The notes beneath the pieces are model-generated. The model was not told the DNA's origin. It saw only the letters and a list, made by a program, of their open reading frames with translations, and searched no databases. From positions 1 through 15,101 of the forward strand of contig LJUA01000064.1 of NCBI GenBank assembly GCA_001303545.1: a DNA stretch of 15,101 bases, read 5' to 3'. The number at the start of each line of letters is the position of its first letter. The stretch's first letter is position 1. Positions 6,708 to 13,342 of the stretch are shown piece after piece. The translations under genes and the position numbers were made by a program. Source of the stretch: Dehalococcoidia bacterium SM23_28_2 (GTDB lineage: Bacteria; Chloroflexota; Dehalococcoidia; SM23-28-2).

Positions 6708-8144
6708 ATGAGACCAGGCTCGATTAAGACATGGTTCCTCAGAAGTGAGCGCTCCGGCATGGGAGCGACACTCCGGAAGATCCAGCTGTGGTTGACGAGC
6801 CACATATTCGTATGGCAGTTCACTGTGGTGTTCGCAGTGCTGAGCCTGGTGTTGGTGGGGCTCACTGCCCTTGGCCTCAGCTTCTACCTGACTCATGCCA
6901 TCAAGGACAACGAGATCGATCATGCGACTGAACAGGCCGAGGAGCGTGCAACCGCAGTGATCATGCCTCATCTGTCGCCGGGGCAAGCTACGATACCCCT
7001 GACCGGAGAGCAGTACTCTGAGTTCGATAGTTACGTCCAGGTTGGCCTCATCTCGGCCGACACGATTCGGGTGAGGCTGTGGGGACAGGACGGTACCCTG
7101 CTGTATTCGTCGGACAGCCCGGAGCGGATTGGAGAGGACTTCCCCGTTGAGCAGCATCTGGCGGCCGTCTTCGGCGGCAGCACTTCCTCCCAGGTGGCGG
7201 ACAACCCCAGTGCTCTAGAAGAACCTGTCGGCACCGACTCCAGGTCTGTGCTGGCGGTCTACACCCCCTTGACCTTTGAGGGCGAGCCGGATGTGGCGGC
7301 CGCCCTGGAGATACATCAAGCGTATGCCCCCATCGCCTCTCGTATCGATAGAGCCCAGACGATCATCTATGTGGCGGTGGCCGCTGCCATGGCCTTCTTA
7401 TATGCGGCCCTCCTGGCCGCCGCCGGACGGAGCTCCGTTTTCGTGAACAAGCAGAGGAGCCAGCTGATGGAGCGCACCCGAGAGCTGAAGCGGAGCCACG
7501 ATTCGCTCCTACAGGTGTTGTCTGCCGCTCTCGATCTGCGCGATCAGGCGAACAAGGGCCACACCCTGCGACTAGCACGGTTGGCCTTAGCTGTAGGAGA
7601 GGAGCTTGGCCTCTCTGATGCGGATCTGAACCACTTGGAACAGGTGGCGATGCTCCACGATATGACCAAGCTAGAGTTGCCGAAAGAGATTCTGCAAAAG
7701 GCCGGCCCTCTTACCTCAGACGAGTGGGAGACGGTCCAGAAGCATCCAGAGCTAGGTTACCAGATCGTGAGGAACGCTCCCTTCCTTCAGGAGGCAGGAG
7801 AGATTATCCTCTGCCACCATGAGCGCTATGACGGCGGCGGCTATCCTTGCGGCCTCGCGGGGGAGGAGATACCCTTGGCCTCACGCGTATTCGCCGTGGC
7901 CGATGCCTACAATGCCATGACCTCCGACCGTCCCTATCGCAAGGCGGTATCGCACAGCGCAGCTATCGAGGAGATCAAGCGCGGTGTCGGCACCCAGTTT
8001 GACCCCAAGGTGGTTGAGGCCTTCCTGGGGGCTAACCTCAAGGGGTTGATTGAGGACAAGACCTTCCAGCAAGAGAAGGGCGAACAGTCGACGGTGGCCG
8101 GCGTGGTAGGCCAAACGGCTTTCGGTGAGGAGCCACATGACTGA
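6708..8144 (+). CDS. Membrane HD-GYP phosphodiesterase with extracytoplasmic sensor domain
   Basis: A 478-residue protein. TM1 (about 34-60) and TM2 (about 218-240) bracket an extracytoplasmic region of about 155 residues, containing RVRLWGQDGTLLYSS, typical of PAS/CACHE-like sensor folds. A helical linker (245-272) leads into an HD-GYP domain. H285, H317-D318, H346, H370-H371 and GYP 378-380 (HHERYDGGGYP) are all present, so hydrolysis of cyclic-di-GMP is expected. The HD motif reads HDMTKLELP where most family members have HDIGK; the metal ligands and lysine remain, but the glycine is replaced by threonine. The start at 6708 has a G-rich run ending close before it; ATG 6759 is an alternative but would shorten the N-terminal cytoplasmic stretch. 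The stop overlaps the next gene, so all these enzymes are probably co-transcribed. Confidence 0.92.
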   Translation: MRPGSIKTWFLRSERSGMGATLRKIQLWLTSHIFVWQFTVVFAVLSLVLVGLTALGLSFYLTHAIKDNEIDHATEQAEERATAVIMPHLSPGQATIPLTGEQYSEFDSYVQVGLISADTIRVRLWGQDGTLLYSSDSPERIGEDFPVEQHLAAVFGGSTSSQVADNPSALEEPVGTDSRSVLAVYTPLTFEGEPDVAAALEIHQAYAPIASRIDRAQTIIYVAVAAAMAFLYAALLAAAGRSSVFVNKQRSQLMERTRELKRSHDSLLQVLSAALDLRDQANKGHTLRLARLALAVGEELGLSDADLNHLEQVAMLHDMTKLELPKEILQKAGPLTSDEWETVQKHPELGYQIVRNAPFLQEAGEIILCHHERYDGGGYPCGLAGEEIPLASRVFAVADAYNAMTSDRPYRKAVSHSAAIEEIKRGVGTQFDPKVVEAFLGANLKGLIEDKTFQQEKGEQSTVAGVVGQTAFGEEPHD

Positions 8145-9006
8145 GAGTAGCTACGGTCAGCCCCTGGGCGGCCAGCCTCACAGCAATGACCCCCTGCACG
8201 GCGTACGAAGGCTCAAGGGATGGGTACGGCTAATCGTCTACCCGGCCATCGCCTTCAGCGCGCTGACCTACCACCTGAGCCTCGACCTTTCGCTATTGGA
8301 AACCCTCGTGCCGCTAGGCGTAAGCTACGTAATTGCCACGGCAGCTATCGAGTACACTTTCGCCCAGATCGCGCGGCTGCGTAAGCAGGGCGTATATGAA
8401 GACATTCTCCATATCCTCTCGTCGGCGTTGGACAAGCGCGATCAGGCAACCGGCGGACATTCTCGCCGGGTAGCCGAGCTTTGTATTGTCGTGGCCAGGC
8501 AGCTAAATATCAATAACGACCATCTGACCGACCTAGAACGGGCGGCTATTCTGCACGACATCGGCAAGGTGGCAGTTGCCGATGCCATCCTGTCCAAGCC
8601 CGGGCCACTGACCGAGGCGGAGTGGCGGGAAATGAAGAAGCACCCGATGGTGGGCTATCAGATGGTGAAGGATGTGCCTTTCTTGACTGAGGCGGCAGAG
8701 ATCATCCTCAGCCACCACGAACACTTCGACGGCACGGGCTACCCCCGGGGGTTCAAGGGGGAGGAGATACCCCTGGGAGCGCGCATCTTCGCTGTGGTCG
8801 ACGCCTACGACGCCATGACCTCCGACAGGCCCTATCGTATGGCCTTGCCCCACGATCATGCCCTGCAGGAGATCACGCGCAACGTTGGCAGCCAGTTCGA
8901 TCCACAGGTAGTGGATGCTTTCCTGGAGGCTGAATTAAAGGGCCTTATCCACGTCGATGATACGATGCGCGAGCACGCTCCTCCTCTATCGTACGCGGCA
9001 ACGTAG
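8137..9006 (+). CDS. Membrane HD-GYP phosphodiesterase, second copy
   Basis: A 289-residue protein with two N-terminal hydrophobic segments (about 31-48 and 54-73) and no large sensor domain, followed by an HD-GYP domain. H98, H130-D131 with the canonical HDIGK, H159, H183-H184 and GYP 191-193 (HHEHFDGTGYP) are intact, so it should hydrolyse cyclic-di-GMP. The domain is a clear paralogue of the preceding one (EEIPLxxR-FAV-DAYxAMTSDRPYR shared) but has the consensus HD motif. ATG 8137 overlaps the upstream stop by 8 bp and has GAGGAG 4 nt before it. An upstream GTG (8125) would hide that site. The compact anchor resembles that of the two cyclases rather than that of its neighbour. Confidence 0.92.
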   Translation: MTESSYGQPLGGQPHSNDPLHGVRRLKGWVRLIVYPAIAFSALTYHLSLDLSLLETLVPLGVSYVIATAAIEYTFAQIARLRKQGVYEDILHILSSALDKRDQATGGHSRRVAELCIVVARQLNINNDHLTDLERAAILHDIGKVAVADAILSKPGPLTEAEWREMKKHPMVGYQMVKDVPFLTEAAEIILSHHEHFDGTGYPRGFKGEEIPLGARIFAVVDAYDAMTSDRPYRMALPHDHALQEITRNVGSQFDPQVVDAFLEAELKGLIHVDDTMREHAPPLSYAAT

Positions 9007-9077
9007 TTCCGAGATTACCAGGCAGCATACGCGCGGGAAAACTGTCGCCCGGCACGGCTGCTCACGAGGCGCTAACG

Positions 9078-9623
9078 ATGATAGGACCGAGCCGGATAGC
9101 GCTCCAGACGGAGCTGTTCACAAATGGCTCCCATATGGTAGGCCGTTTGAACATGCCTCCCGGGCAGGGCCGCCTGGTAGACGTTCTCAATTTCCGCGGC
9201 GAGTCGGTCATCGTGCTCTACGACGTAGAGGCGAAGAAGCTGGAGCCTGGGTCGGACGAGGTGTTCGCCTGGCCGATGGCCCAAATCCGCCGGGAAGCGA
9301 TCTTGCTGGCGATACCCCATGATGAGCGGAGTCCAGCAGGCGAAGACCAGCGCCCACTGGAGTACGTGGCCAAGGAGCCTCACAGGTTTTCCTTTCTTCT
9401 GACCAACTTCGCTGTTGTTGGCGACTTCCACCTACCCAGGGGAGCGGACATCGGCTCTGTCCGTCCCCTGAACAGTTCGGAGTTTGTGCCCCTGACCAAC
9501 GCCGAGGCCACCTATCTACCCGATCCCGCTCTCACCTGGAGGGCGGATGTCATCGTGGTGAACGCGGCCAAGGCCGAGCTGTGCTACCCCGGCGCCGATC
9601 TGTACCCCCAGCAGCGTTCCTAG
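9078..9623 (+). CDS. Uncharacterised protein with duplicated half-domains
   Basis: A 181-residue soluble protein with no signal peptide or membrane segment. GAGG lies 8 nt before ATG 9078. I cannot name a family with certainty, though it resembles small conserved proteins of unknown function from Chloroflexota-type genomes. Two halves look related: residues 9-47 (ALQTELFTNGSHMVGRLNMP, then LVDVLNF and VIVLYDVEA) and 103-145 (FSFLLTNFAVVGDFHLPRG, then VRPLN, EFVPLTNAEAT). Each half appears to contain a strand pair with a glycine turn, then PPG/PRG, then a DVLN/RPLN strand and a VxL(Y/T)(D/N)(V/A)EA end, consistent with a tandem small beta domain. It lies 71 bp after the second HD-GYP gene in the same direction and may belong to the signalling operon, perhaps as an effector or adaptor. 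That role is inference from position only. Confidence 0.75.
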   Translation: MIGPSRIALQTELFTNGSHMVGRLNMPPGQGRLVDVLNFRGESVIVLYDVEAKKLEPGSDEVFAWPMAQIRREAILLAIPHDERSPAGEDQRPLEYVAKEPHRFSFLLTNFAVVGDFHLPRGADIGSVRPLNSSEFVPLTNAEATYLPDPALTWRADVIVVNAAKAELCYPGADLYPQQRS

Positions 9624-9792
9624 GTAGCGCATCCTACTTCTGCTCACAAGCACGCCCACCAGGGGCGTAGTGTACCCACAATGGTCGGTCGAGGTGAAGA
9701 GGCGGTAAAGAGCGGTGAAGAGATAGTGGAAACGCATGGCGTTCACCGGTCGTTAACTGACATAACGATGCCCGTCGCCTTAGGCTGGAATT

Positions 9793-9811
9793 ACGGAAGG
9801 CTGCCTTCCGT
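9793..9811. promoter_or_regulatory. Perfect 9-bp dyad before the metalloprotease start
   Basis: ACGGAAGGC, a central T, then GCCTTCCGT form a perfect inverted repeat ending 8 nt before ATG 9820. It could be an operator or an mRNA hairpin near the ribosome site; no usual Shine-Dalgarno sequence lies between it and the ATG. The preceding gap (9624-9792) has only a weak promoter-like CTGACA and no other signal I trust. Confidence 0.5.
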
Positions 9812-9819
9812 GATGACCA

Positions 9820-10530
9820 ATGCCGACAGCAAGGGTATGTTGGATAGCAACCCGGTTGGCGGCACAAGCCGGCCTGGCGTGCTGCTTGCTTCTGGGTCTC
9901 CTGTGGACGACGGGGATCGCTCTGTCCGACGAGGGTCCTGTCGCTTCCCACTGGCAGCAGGAGCCTGCCGCCGCCCAGTTCTCCCGCTGGGCACCCCTCT
10001 ACGACAACGAGATCGTCTTCTGCCTGGAGGACAGAGCCGACGTAGGCGTCAGCGACGCCTGGGTGCAGGACAATCTCTCCCGCTACTGGGGGGTCAGCTC
10101 CCGGCCTTCGTGCGTGCCTGGGGTGACCCCCGACCTGCGTATCACCATCGAGGACTTTGGTGTCCCACAGCCGGCTGGCTGGGCACGGGTGAACTCGCCT
10201 GCCAACCAGGGGGACTGGCTCAACCTGCACCTGTACCAGCACTGCGAGATAAGCCTTAACGCCGCCATCTTCCAGCAGCGGCTCAACTACGTCTGGCCGG
10301 GAACCTCCGACTTTCTGCCGGACGTGCCGGAGAAGACGCTGCTGCACGAGTTCGGCCACTGCACTGGCATGTCACATCGGGAGGACGCTGGCTACGAGGG
10401 ATCCATGTATCCGATGATGCTCTACTATCCCAACGAGGAAGACGTGGCTTCCCTGCAGCACGACTACGACCCCCAGCTGCTCATTAGCTTGATTCGGCCT
10501 GTGCTGTGGGTCATGTGGACGAGCGCCTAG
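9820..10530 (+). CDS. Secreted metzincin-like zinc metalloprotease
   Basis: A 236-residue protein with an N-terminal signal peptide: two arginines, a hydrophobic core (about 13-35) and a likely cut near ALS-DEG (residues 34-39). The catalytic site is HEFGHCTGMSH: H176, E177, H180 and H186 match the HExxHxxGxxH metzincin signature, and MYPMM (196-200) is placed to be the Met-turn. The upstream part (about 60-150) is beta-rich with several tryptophans and four mature cysteines (C68, C98, C142 and C181), which could form disulfides. It therefore resembles small secreted matrixin/astacin-like proteases, but I cannot name the subfamily or its substrate. The in-frame TGA at 9814-9816 fixes the start at ATG 9820 or later. 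It does not look like part of the signalling operon, since 196 bp separate them. Confidence 0.85.
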   Translation: MPTARVCWIATRLAAQAGLACCLLLGLLWTTGIALSDEGPVASHWQQEPAAAQFSRWAPLYDNEIVFCLEDRADVGVSDAWVQDNLSRYWGVSSRPSCVPGVTPDLRITIEDFGVPQPAGWARVNSPANQGDWLNLHLYQHCEISLNAAIFQQRLNYVWPGTSDFLPDVPEKTLLHEFGHCTGMSHREDAGYEGSMYPMMLYYPNEEDVASLQHDYDPQLLISLIRPVLWVMWTSA

Positions 10531-10570
10531 AGCCGACTGTCAGCAGATACAACAGTCCGAGCAACAATGA

Positions 10571-10590
10571 GGCCGCCCGCGGGGGCGGCC
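10571..10590. terminator. Perfect 8-bp hairpin between convergent genes
   Basis: GGCCGCCC, loop GCGG, GGGCGGCC form a perfect stem. It lies between the convergent metalloprotease stop (10530) and the stop of the 83-residue gene (10615), so it may serve both strands. Neither side has a T run; only the position and strong stem suggest termination or mRNA 3' protection. Confidence 0.5.
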
Positions 10591-10614
10591 TACTCATGGA
10601 TGGGCGGTTTGTTC

Positions 10615-10866
10615 TCAGTCGAACAGCAGTTGAATCAATGCCGGCAGGGTCATTCCCAGGACGGCTAATATGGCCAAGGCCACCAGCGTCGGTCGCAACC
10701 AGCGGTTAGGCTTTTCGGCCGGCTCCCAGGCTCCGTAGCCCGCGTCCTCCGACAGGTCGTAGTCAGGATGGCGGGGGTCGTTGGGATCCAGCTCCCAGGT
10801 GGTGCCGTCCTCGTCAACGAAGCCGATGTCGGAGGCCTCTTCCTCGTCCCGTTCCCGCTGCTGCAT
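10615..10866 (-). CDS. Small tail-anchored protein of unknown function
   Basis: The frame is open further upstream through the tRNA gene, but the coding part starts at ATG 10866, with GAGGGTGG a few bases before it. The 83-residue product has an acidic, disordered-looking N-terminal half (residues 1-50, rich in Glu and Asp, with WELDPNDPRHPDYDLSEDAG) and one C-terminal membrane helix (about 60-80), ending in LFD. This arrangement suggests a cytoplasmic tail held by one membrane segment. I do not recognise a family. It begins 20 bp after the tRNA-Pro 3' end on the same strand and could be made from the tRNA promoter or a processed transcript. Confidence 0.65.
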   Translation of the reverse strand: MQQRERDEEEASDIGFVDEDGTTWELDPNDPRHPDYDLSEDAGYGAWEPAEKPNRWLRPTLVALAILAVLGMTLPALIQLLFD

Positions 10867-10886
10867 GACGCCACCCTCGATGACAA

Positions 10887-10963
10887 TGGTCGGGGCGACT
10901 GGATTTGAACCAGCGACCTCCTGAACCCCATTCAGGTGCGCTACCAGGCTGCGCCACGCCCCG
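10887..10963 (-). tRNA. tRNA-Pro (anticodon GGG)
   Basis: Read on the minus strand, the gene begins CGGGGCGTGG and folds as a full cloverleaf. The acceptor CGGGGCG pairs with CGCCCCG, the D arm is GCGCAGCCTGGTAGCGC, and the anticodon stem CCTGA/TCAGG encloses loop ATGGGGT with anticodon GGG (reads CCC). The T arm is GCTGGTTCAAATCCAGT. Discriminator A is at 10890 and CCA is encoded at 10889-10887. It should deliver proline at CCC codons, abundant in this GC-rich sequence. Confidence 0.97.
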
Positions 10964-10974
10964 ACCAAAGCCCA

Positions 10975-11002
10975 TGCTAGCACAGGCCTGCTAGCACAGG
11001 CC
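10975..11002 (-). repeat. Exact tandem duplication of a 14-bp promoter segment
   Basis: TGCTAGCACAGGCC occurs twice with no gap (10975-10988 and 10989-11002). On the minus strand each copy contains TGCTAGCA, which reads as an extended -10 (TGC then TAGCAG or TAGCAT). The duplication therefore gives the tRNA-Pro gene two possible -10 elements, 14 bp apart. Confidence 0.85.
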
Positions 11003-11016
11003 CATACCCTTCGCAA
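10988..11016 (-). promoter_or_regulatory. Promoter of tRNA-Pro
   Basis: TTGCGA (11016-11011) and TAGCAG (10993-10988) lie 17 bp apart, with TG one base before the -10. Transcription would begin near 10981, about 18 nt before the mature tRNA 5' end at 10963. The duplicate -10 TAGCAT (10979-10974) would start about 4 nt before the tRNA but lacks a -35. The promoter sits in the short gap after the DUF429-type gene (stop at 11027). Confidence 0.5.
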
Positions 11017-11026
11017 GGTAATCTCC

Positions 11027-11671
11027 CTAGCGCTGGACGCCGGCCCTGGGCACATAGATGACCCCCTCCCGCGGGTCGCCGACGGCCTCCGCCTGACCCC
11101 GGCCGCGCAGATAGGCCGTGTGGGCGGCCACAACGGCGTCGAGCTCGTCGTGGCTGAGGGCACGCTCGTGCTCGCGTAGGCCGGGCACCATGCCCTCCAG
11201 GCGCTCGCGGAGCCACTGGCGACCGGCGCTGGTGGTCTTCTTGGGGATGGGGCGCCCGAACAGCCGAACCTTAGAAGCGTAAGGGTAGACCTCCATCACG
11301 GCATATCCCCGCTCTTCCAGCGCTCGCCGCAACCCTATTGCCCGGCAGACCATGGCCTTGATGATCGACCGCTTGGTCGTTCGGAAGAGGCCTATGCCCT
11401 CCTTGACCAGGGCGCGCTCGGCGGCCTTCAGGCCGTCGGGCGCGACGGGCGCGCAGGGACAGCTCTCCTCCAGGCAGCACATGCCTTCCGGCAGGCTGAG
11501 GGGCGCATCGATGGCCAGGTAGCGAGGCCGCCAGCGCTCGGCGAGGGCCAGGATATCGTCGTCCTCCTGCACAAGGCCCAGGTCGCGCAGGCTCCCCTGG
11601 TCGTCGAGGACGGCGAAGGCCGAGGGCCGCCGCGCTGTAGACGCGGGGTCGATGCCGAGGTAGGCGGCCAT
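11027..11671 (-). CDS. DUF429-type predicted nuclease-fold protein
   Basis: A 214-residue protein. YLGIDPAS (D8) near the start, YLAIDAPLSLP (D55) and LSHDELDAVVAAHTA (D176, with E177 and D179) are the spaced acidic motifs of DUF429 proteins, which have an RNase H-like fold and are predicted nucleases without a proven role. IGLFRTTKRSI and AVMEVYPYASK in the middle also fit that family. Residues 65-73 contain CC-x4-C-x-C (CCLEESCPC), a possible metal-binding cluster that is not part of the core fold. The frame extends upstream, but ATG 11671 is chosen because the IDPAS strand begins just after it; the start lies 7 bp after the stop of the polytopic membrane gene, so the two are likely co-transcribed. 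No strong Shine-Dalgarno site is present, consistent with coupling. Confidence 0.78.
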   Translation of the reverse strand: MAAYLGIDPASTARRPSAFAVLDDQGSLRDLGLVQEDDDILALAERWRPRYLAIDAPLSLPEGMCCLEESCPCAPVAPDGLKAAERALVKEGIGLFRTTKRSIIKAMVCRAIGLRRALEERGYAVMEVYPYASKVRLFGRPIPKKTTSAGRQWLRERLEGMVPGLREHERALSHDELDAVVAAHTAYLRGRGQAEAVGDPREGVIYVPRAGVQR

Positions 11672-11678
11672 CGGGCCG

Positions 11679-12458
11679 TCAGGAGGCGGCGTGGGCGATG
11701 ACAACGATCGCCAGGCCGACAAGGGCGACGGCGGCGAACTCGGTGGCCGTCTCCAAATCGAGCTGGCGGAGGAGGTGGTTCTGGACGACGCCCGTCGCTA
11801 TGTACAGGCAGAGGAGAAGGAAGGCGGCGGCCAGGAAGCTCTCCAGGGGCAGAAAGTGGAGGGCCCAGGTCGCCTGGGCAAGGAGCAGGGCGATAGCCAT
11901 CGAGTAGAGGAGGGTCGGCCGCGGCCCCAGCTCCACCTCGCGGAGCATCTCCAGAGAGAGGAGAAGGCTCACGACGCCCACGCAGAAGGCGGCCGGCAGC
12001 AGGTCGACCTCGAACTCGTAGGCGACGGCGAAGAAGGCGAAGGCGGTGACGTAGGTGGCGACGTTGGCCACCAGGCGAGCGGCGGTGTAGGCGGGCGAGC
12101 GGGCGTCCACCGACAAGTACTGGCCGTAGAGCAGGACAGCGAACAGGGGGATGGTGGCGATGGCCACCAACACCGACCAGTAGCCGCTTACCACGTCCTC
12201 CAAGAAGAGGCCGCCGCCGAGGGCGAGGAGGGCAGGGAGGAAGAGGAAGGCGACGGTGTCGTCGGGGCGGGTGAAGGGGCTGGCGGGATGGGAGCGCAGG
12301 ACGCCGTCGGTGCCCAGGGCGGCGAGGCCGGCCACCAGCAGGAGCAGCCAGGGCTGGGTGGGCTCGATGGCCAGGTAGAATGCCATGCCCGCGCCGAGGA
12401 CGATGGCCAGCAGGTTGGCGCGGTCGACTCGCGGTATGGCCTGAGCGAGCGTACTCAC
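11679..12458 (-). CDS. Polytopic membrane protein of unknown function
   Basis: A 259-residue, very hydrophobic protein with about eight membrane helices: NLLAIVLGAGMAFYLAIE, WLLLLVAGLAALG, VAFLFLPALLALGGGLF, YWSVLVAIATIPLFAVLL, VANVATYVTAFAFFAVAY, LLPAAFCVGVVSLLLSLEM, LYSMAIALLLAQATWAL and the C-terminal pair. It resembles a conserved membrane family of unknown function in Chloroflexota-type genomes (DUF5656-like; that name is from memory and tentative). No catalytic motif is evident. I place the start at GTG 12458 rather than TTG 12494, because the TTG is itself the -35 hexamer of a well-formed promoter and overlaps the pabC stop. From that promoter the transcript would begin at or next to the GTG, suggesting leaderless translation. 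AGGA, 9 nt before GTG, could serve as a ribosome site on read-through mRNA. The first 15 codons belong to a repeated element. Confidence 0.75.
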   Translation of the reverse strand: MSTLAQAIPRVDRANLLAIVLGAGMAFYLAIEPTQPWLLLLVAGLAALGTDGVLRSHPASPFTRPDDTVAFLFLPALLALGGGLFLEDVVSGYWSVLVAIATIPLFAVLLYGQYLSVDARSPAYTAARLVANVATYVTAFAFFAVAYEFEVDLLPAAFCVGVVSLLLSLEMLREVELGPRPTLLYSMAIALLLAQATWALHFLPLESFLAAAFLLLCLYIATGVVQNHLLRQLDLETATEFAAVALVGLAIVVIAHAAS

Positions 12459-12471
12459 GGGGGCGATCCTA
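12415..12471 (-). repeat. Promoter/start element, copy 1
   Basis: These 57 bp match 14719-14775 without gaps at 51 positions, by my hand alignment. The element covers the -10, the GTG start codon and the first 15 codons (VSTLAQAIPRVDRAN) of the polytopic membrane protein. Similarity weakens upstream of the -10, but the -35 hexamer recurs at the same distance. Confidence 0.85.
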
Positions 12472-12494
12472 CGGGACGGGAGCGCCAGCGTCAA
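12466..12494 (-). promoter_or_regulatory. Promoter of the polytopic membrane gene, leaderless-type
   Basis: TTGACG (12494-12489, 5 of 6 to TTGACA) and TAGGAT (12471-12466, 4 of 6 to TATAAT) are separated by exactly 17 bp. The -35 overlaps the last codons of pabC. The expected transcription start (about 12459-12458) coincides with GTG 12458, so the mRNA would have no or almost no leader. Confidence 0.65.
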
Positions 12495-13342
12495 ATGCCT
12501 GCGGGGCGATACTGGCCAGCTCCTCGAGTACCCTGCCGGTACAGACGGCGCAGCCGCTTCGTCACCGGCCCTGGCTTGCCTGAACCCAGCGGACGCCCAT
12601 CCAGACGCGTGAGGGGCATCACCTCCATCACGGAACCAGTCAGGAAGACCTCCGACGCTTCCTGGAAGGCGGACAGCTCCACCTGCGATTCCACGGTCTG
12701 CAGCCCGGCTGCGGCTGCGAGCTCCAGCACGGCCTGCCGCGTGATGCCGGCAAGGACGCCGGACTCCAGGCTGGGGGTGACCAGCCTGCCCTCCTGGACC
12801 AGGAACACGTTGCTGGCGCTGCCCTCGGCGACGAACCCACGCGTGTTGAGCAGGATCGCCTCATCTGCGCCCCTGCGGCGAGCGTCCTCCCTCGCCAGCA
12901 GGTTTTCGAGGTAGTTGAGGGACTTGACGCCGCTCAGAGGCGACGTCTCGTTGCGGCGGACAGCGCTGACCACGGCGGCCATGCCGCGGCGGTACAGCTC
13001 CGGCGGATAGTCTGTCAGCGGCCTGGCGAAGAGAATCGCCGTGGCATCCGCGGCGCTGCCCGCCGTTAGCGTAAGCCTCAGGGACGCGTCGGCCACCCGA
13101 TTCCGCCGGAGGACGCCGTCCACGGCCTCCTTCAGATCCTCCAGGGAGAGCGGTACCGGTATCGCCAGCACGGCCGCTCCCTGGCAGAGCCGCTGGTAGT
13201 GGGCCTCCAGGCGGAACACGCGGCCGCCGTAGGAGCGCATCGTCTCGAACAGGCCGTAGCCGTACAGGAGGCCGCGGTCGAGGGCGGAGACCGCGGCTCC
13301 TTCTCGCTCTACCAGCTCACCGTTGAGATACATCCACCGCAT
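12491..13342 (-). CDS. pabC: 4-amino-4-deoxychorismate lyase (class IV PLP enzyme)
   Basis: A 283-residue fold-type IV PLP enzyme. K140 in SGVKSLNYLENLLA is the expected Schiff-base lysine. LLYGYGLFETMR (about 25-36), ADEAILLN and EGSASNVFLV (173-182) are family motifs that build the cofactor pocket. Class IV aminotransferases include branched-chain and D-amino-acid aminotransferases as well as PabC. FET rather than FEG after GYGL, and direct overlap with pabB, favour the lyase that splits aminodeoxychorismate to 4-aminobenzoate and pyruvate in folate synthesis. The start at 13342 overlaps the end of pabB by 26 bp with GGGAAG 5 nt upstream; ATG 13333 is the alternative. Its own end contains the -35 of the next gene's promoter. 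A branched-chain aminotransferase role cannot be excluded from sequence alone. Confidence 0.85.
   Translation of the reverse strand: MRWMYLNGELVEREGAAVSALDRGLLYGYGLFETMRSYGGRVFRLEAHYQRLCQGAAVLAIPVPLSLEDLKEAVDGVLRRNRVADASLRLTLTAGSAADATAILFARPLTDYPPELYRRGMAAVVSAVRRNETSPLSGVKSLNYLENLLAREDARRRGADEAILLNTRGFVAEGSASNVFLVQEGRLVTPSLESGVLAGITRQAVLELAAAAGLQTVESQVELSAFQEASEVFLTGSVMEVMPLTRLDGRPLGSGKPGPVTKRLRRLYRQGTRGAGQYRPAGI

Noticed and set aside
10867..11163. N-terminal extension of the 83-residue protein through the tRNA gene
   Set aside because: It would translate the tRNA sequence; the ATG at 10866 has its own ribosome site.
11691..12914. Plus-strand open frame of 407 codons rich in Gly, Glu and Gln
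   Set aside because: Exact opposite strand of the polytopic membrane gene and pabC; low-complexity antisense composition.
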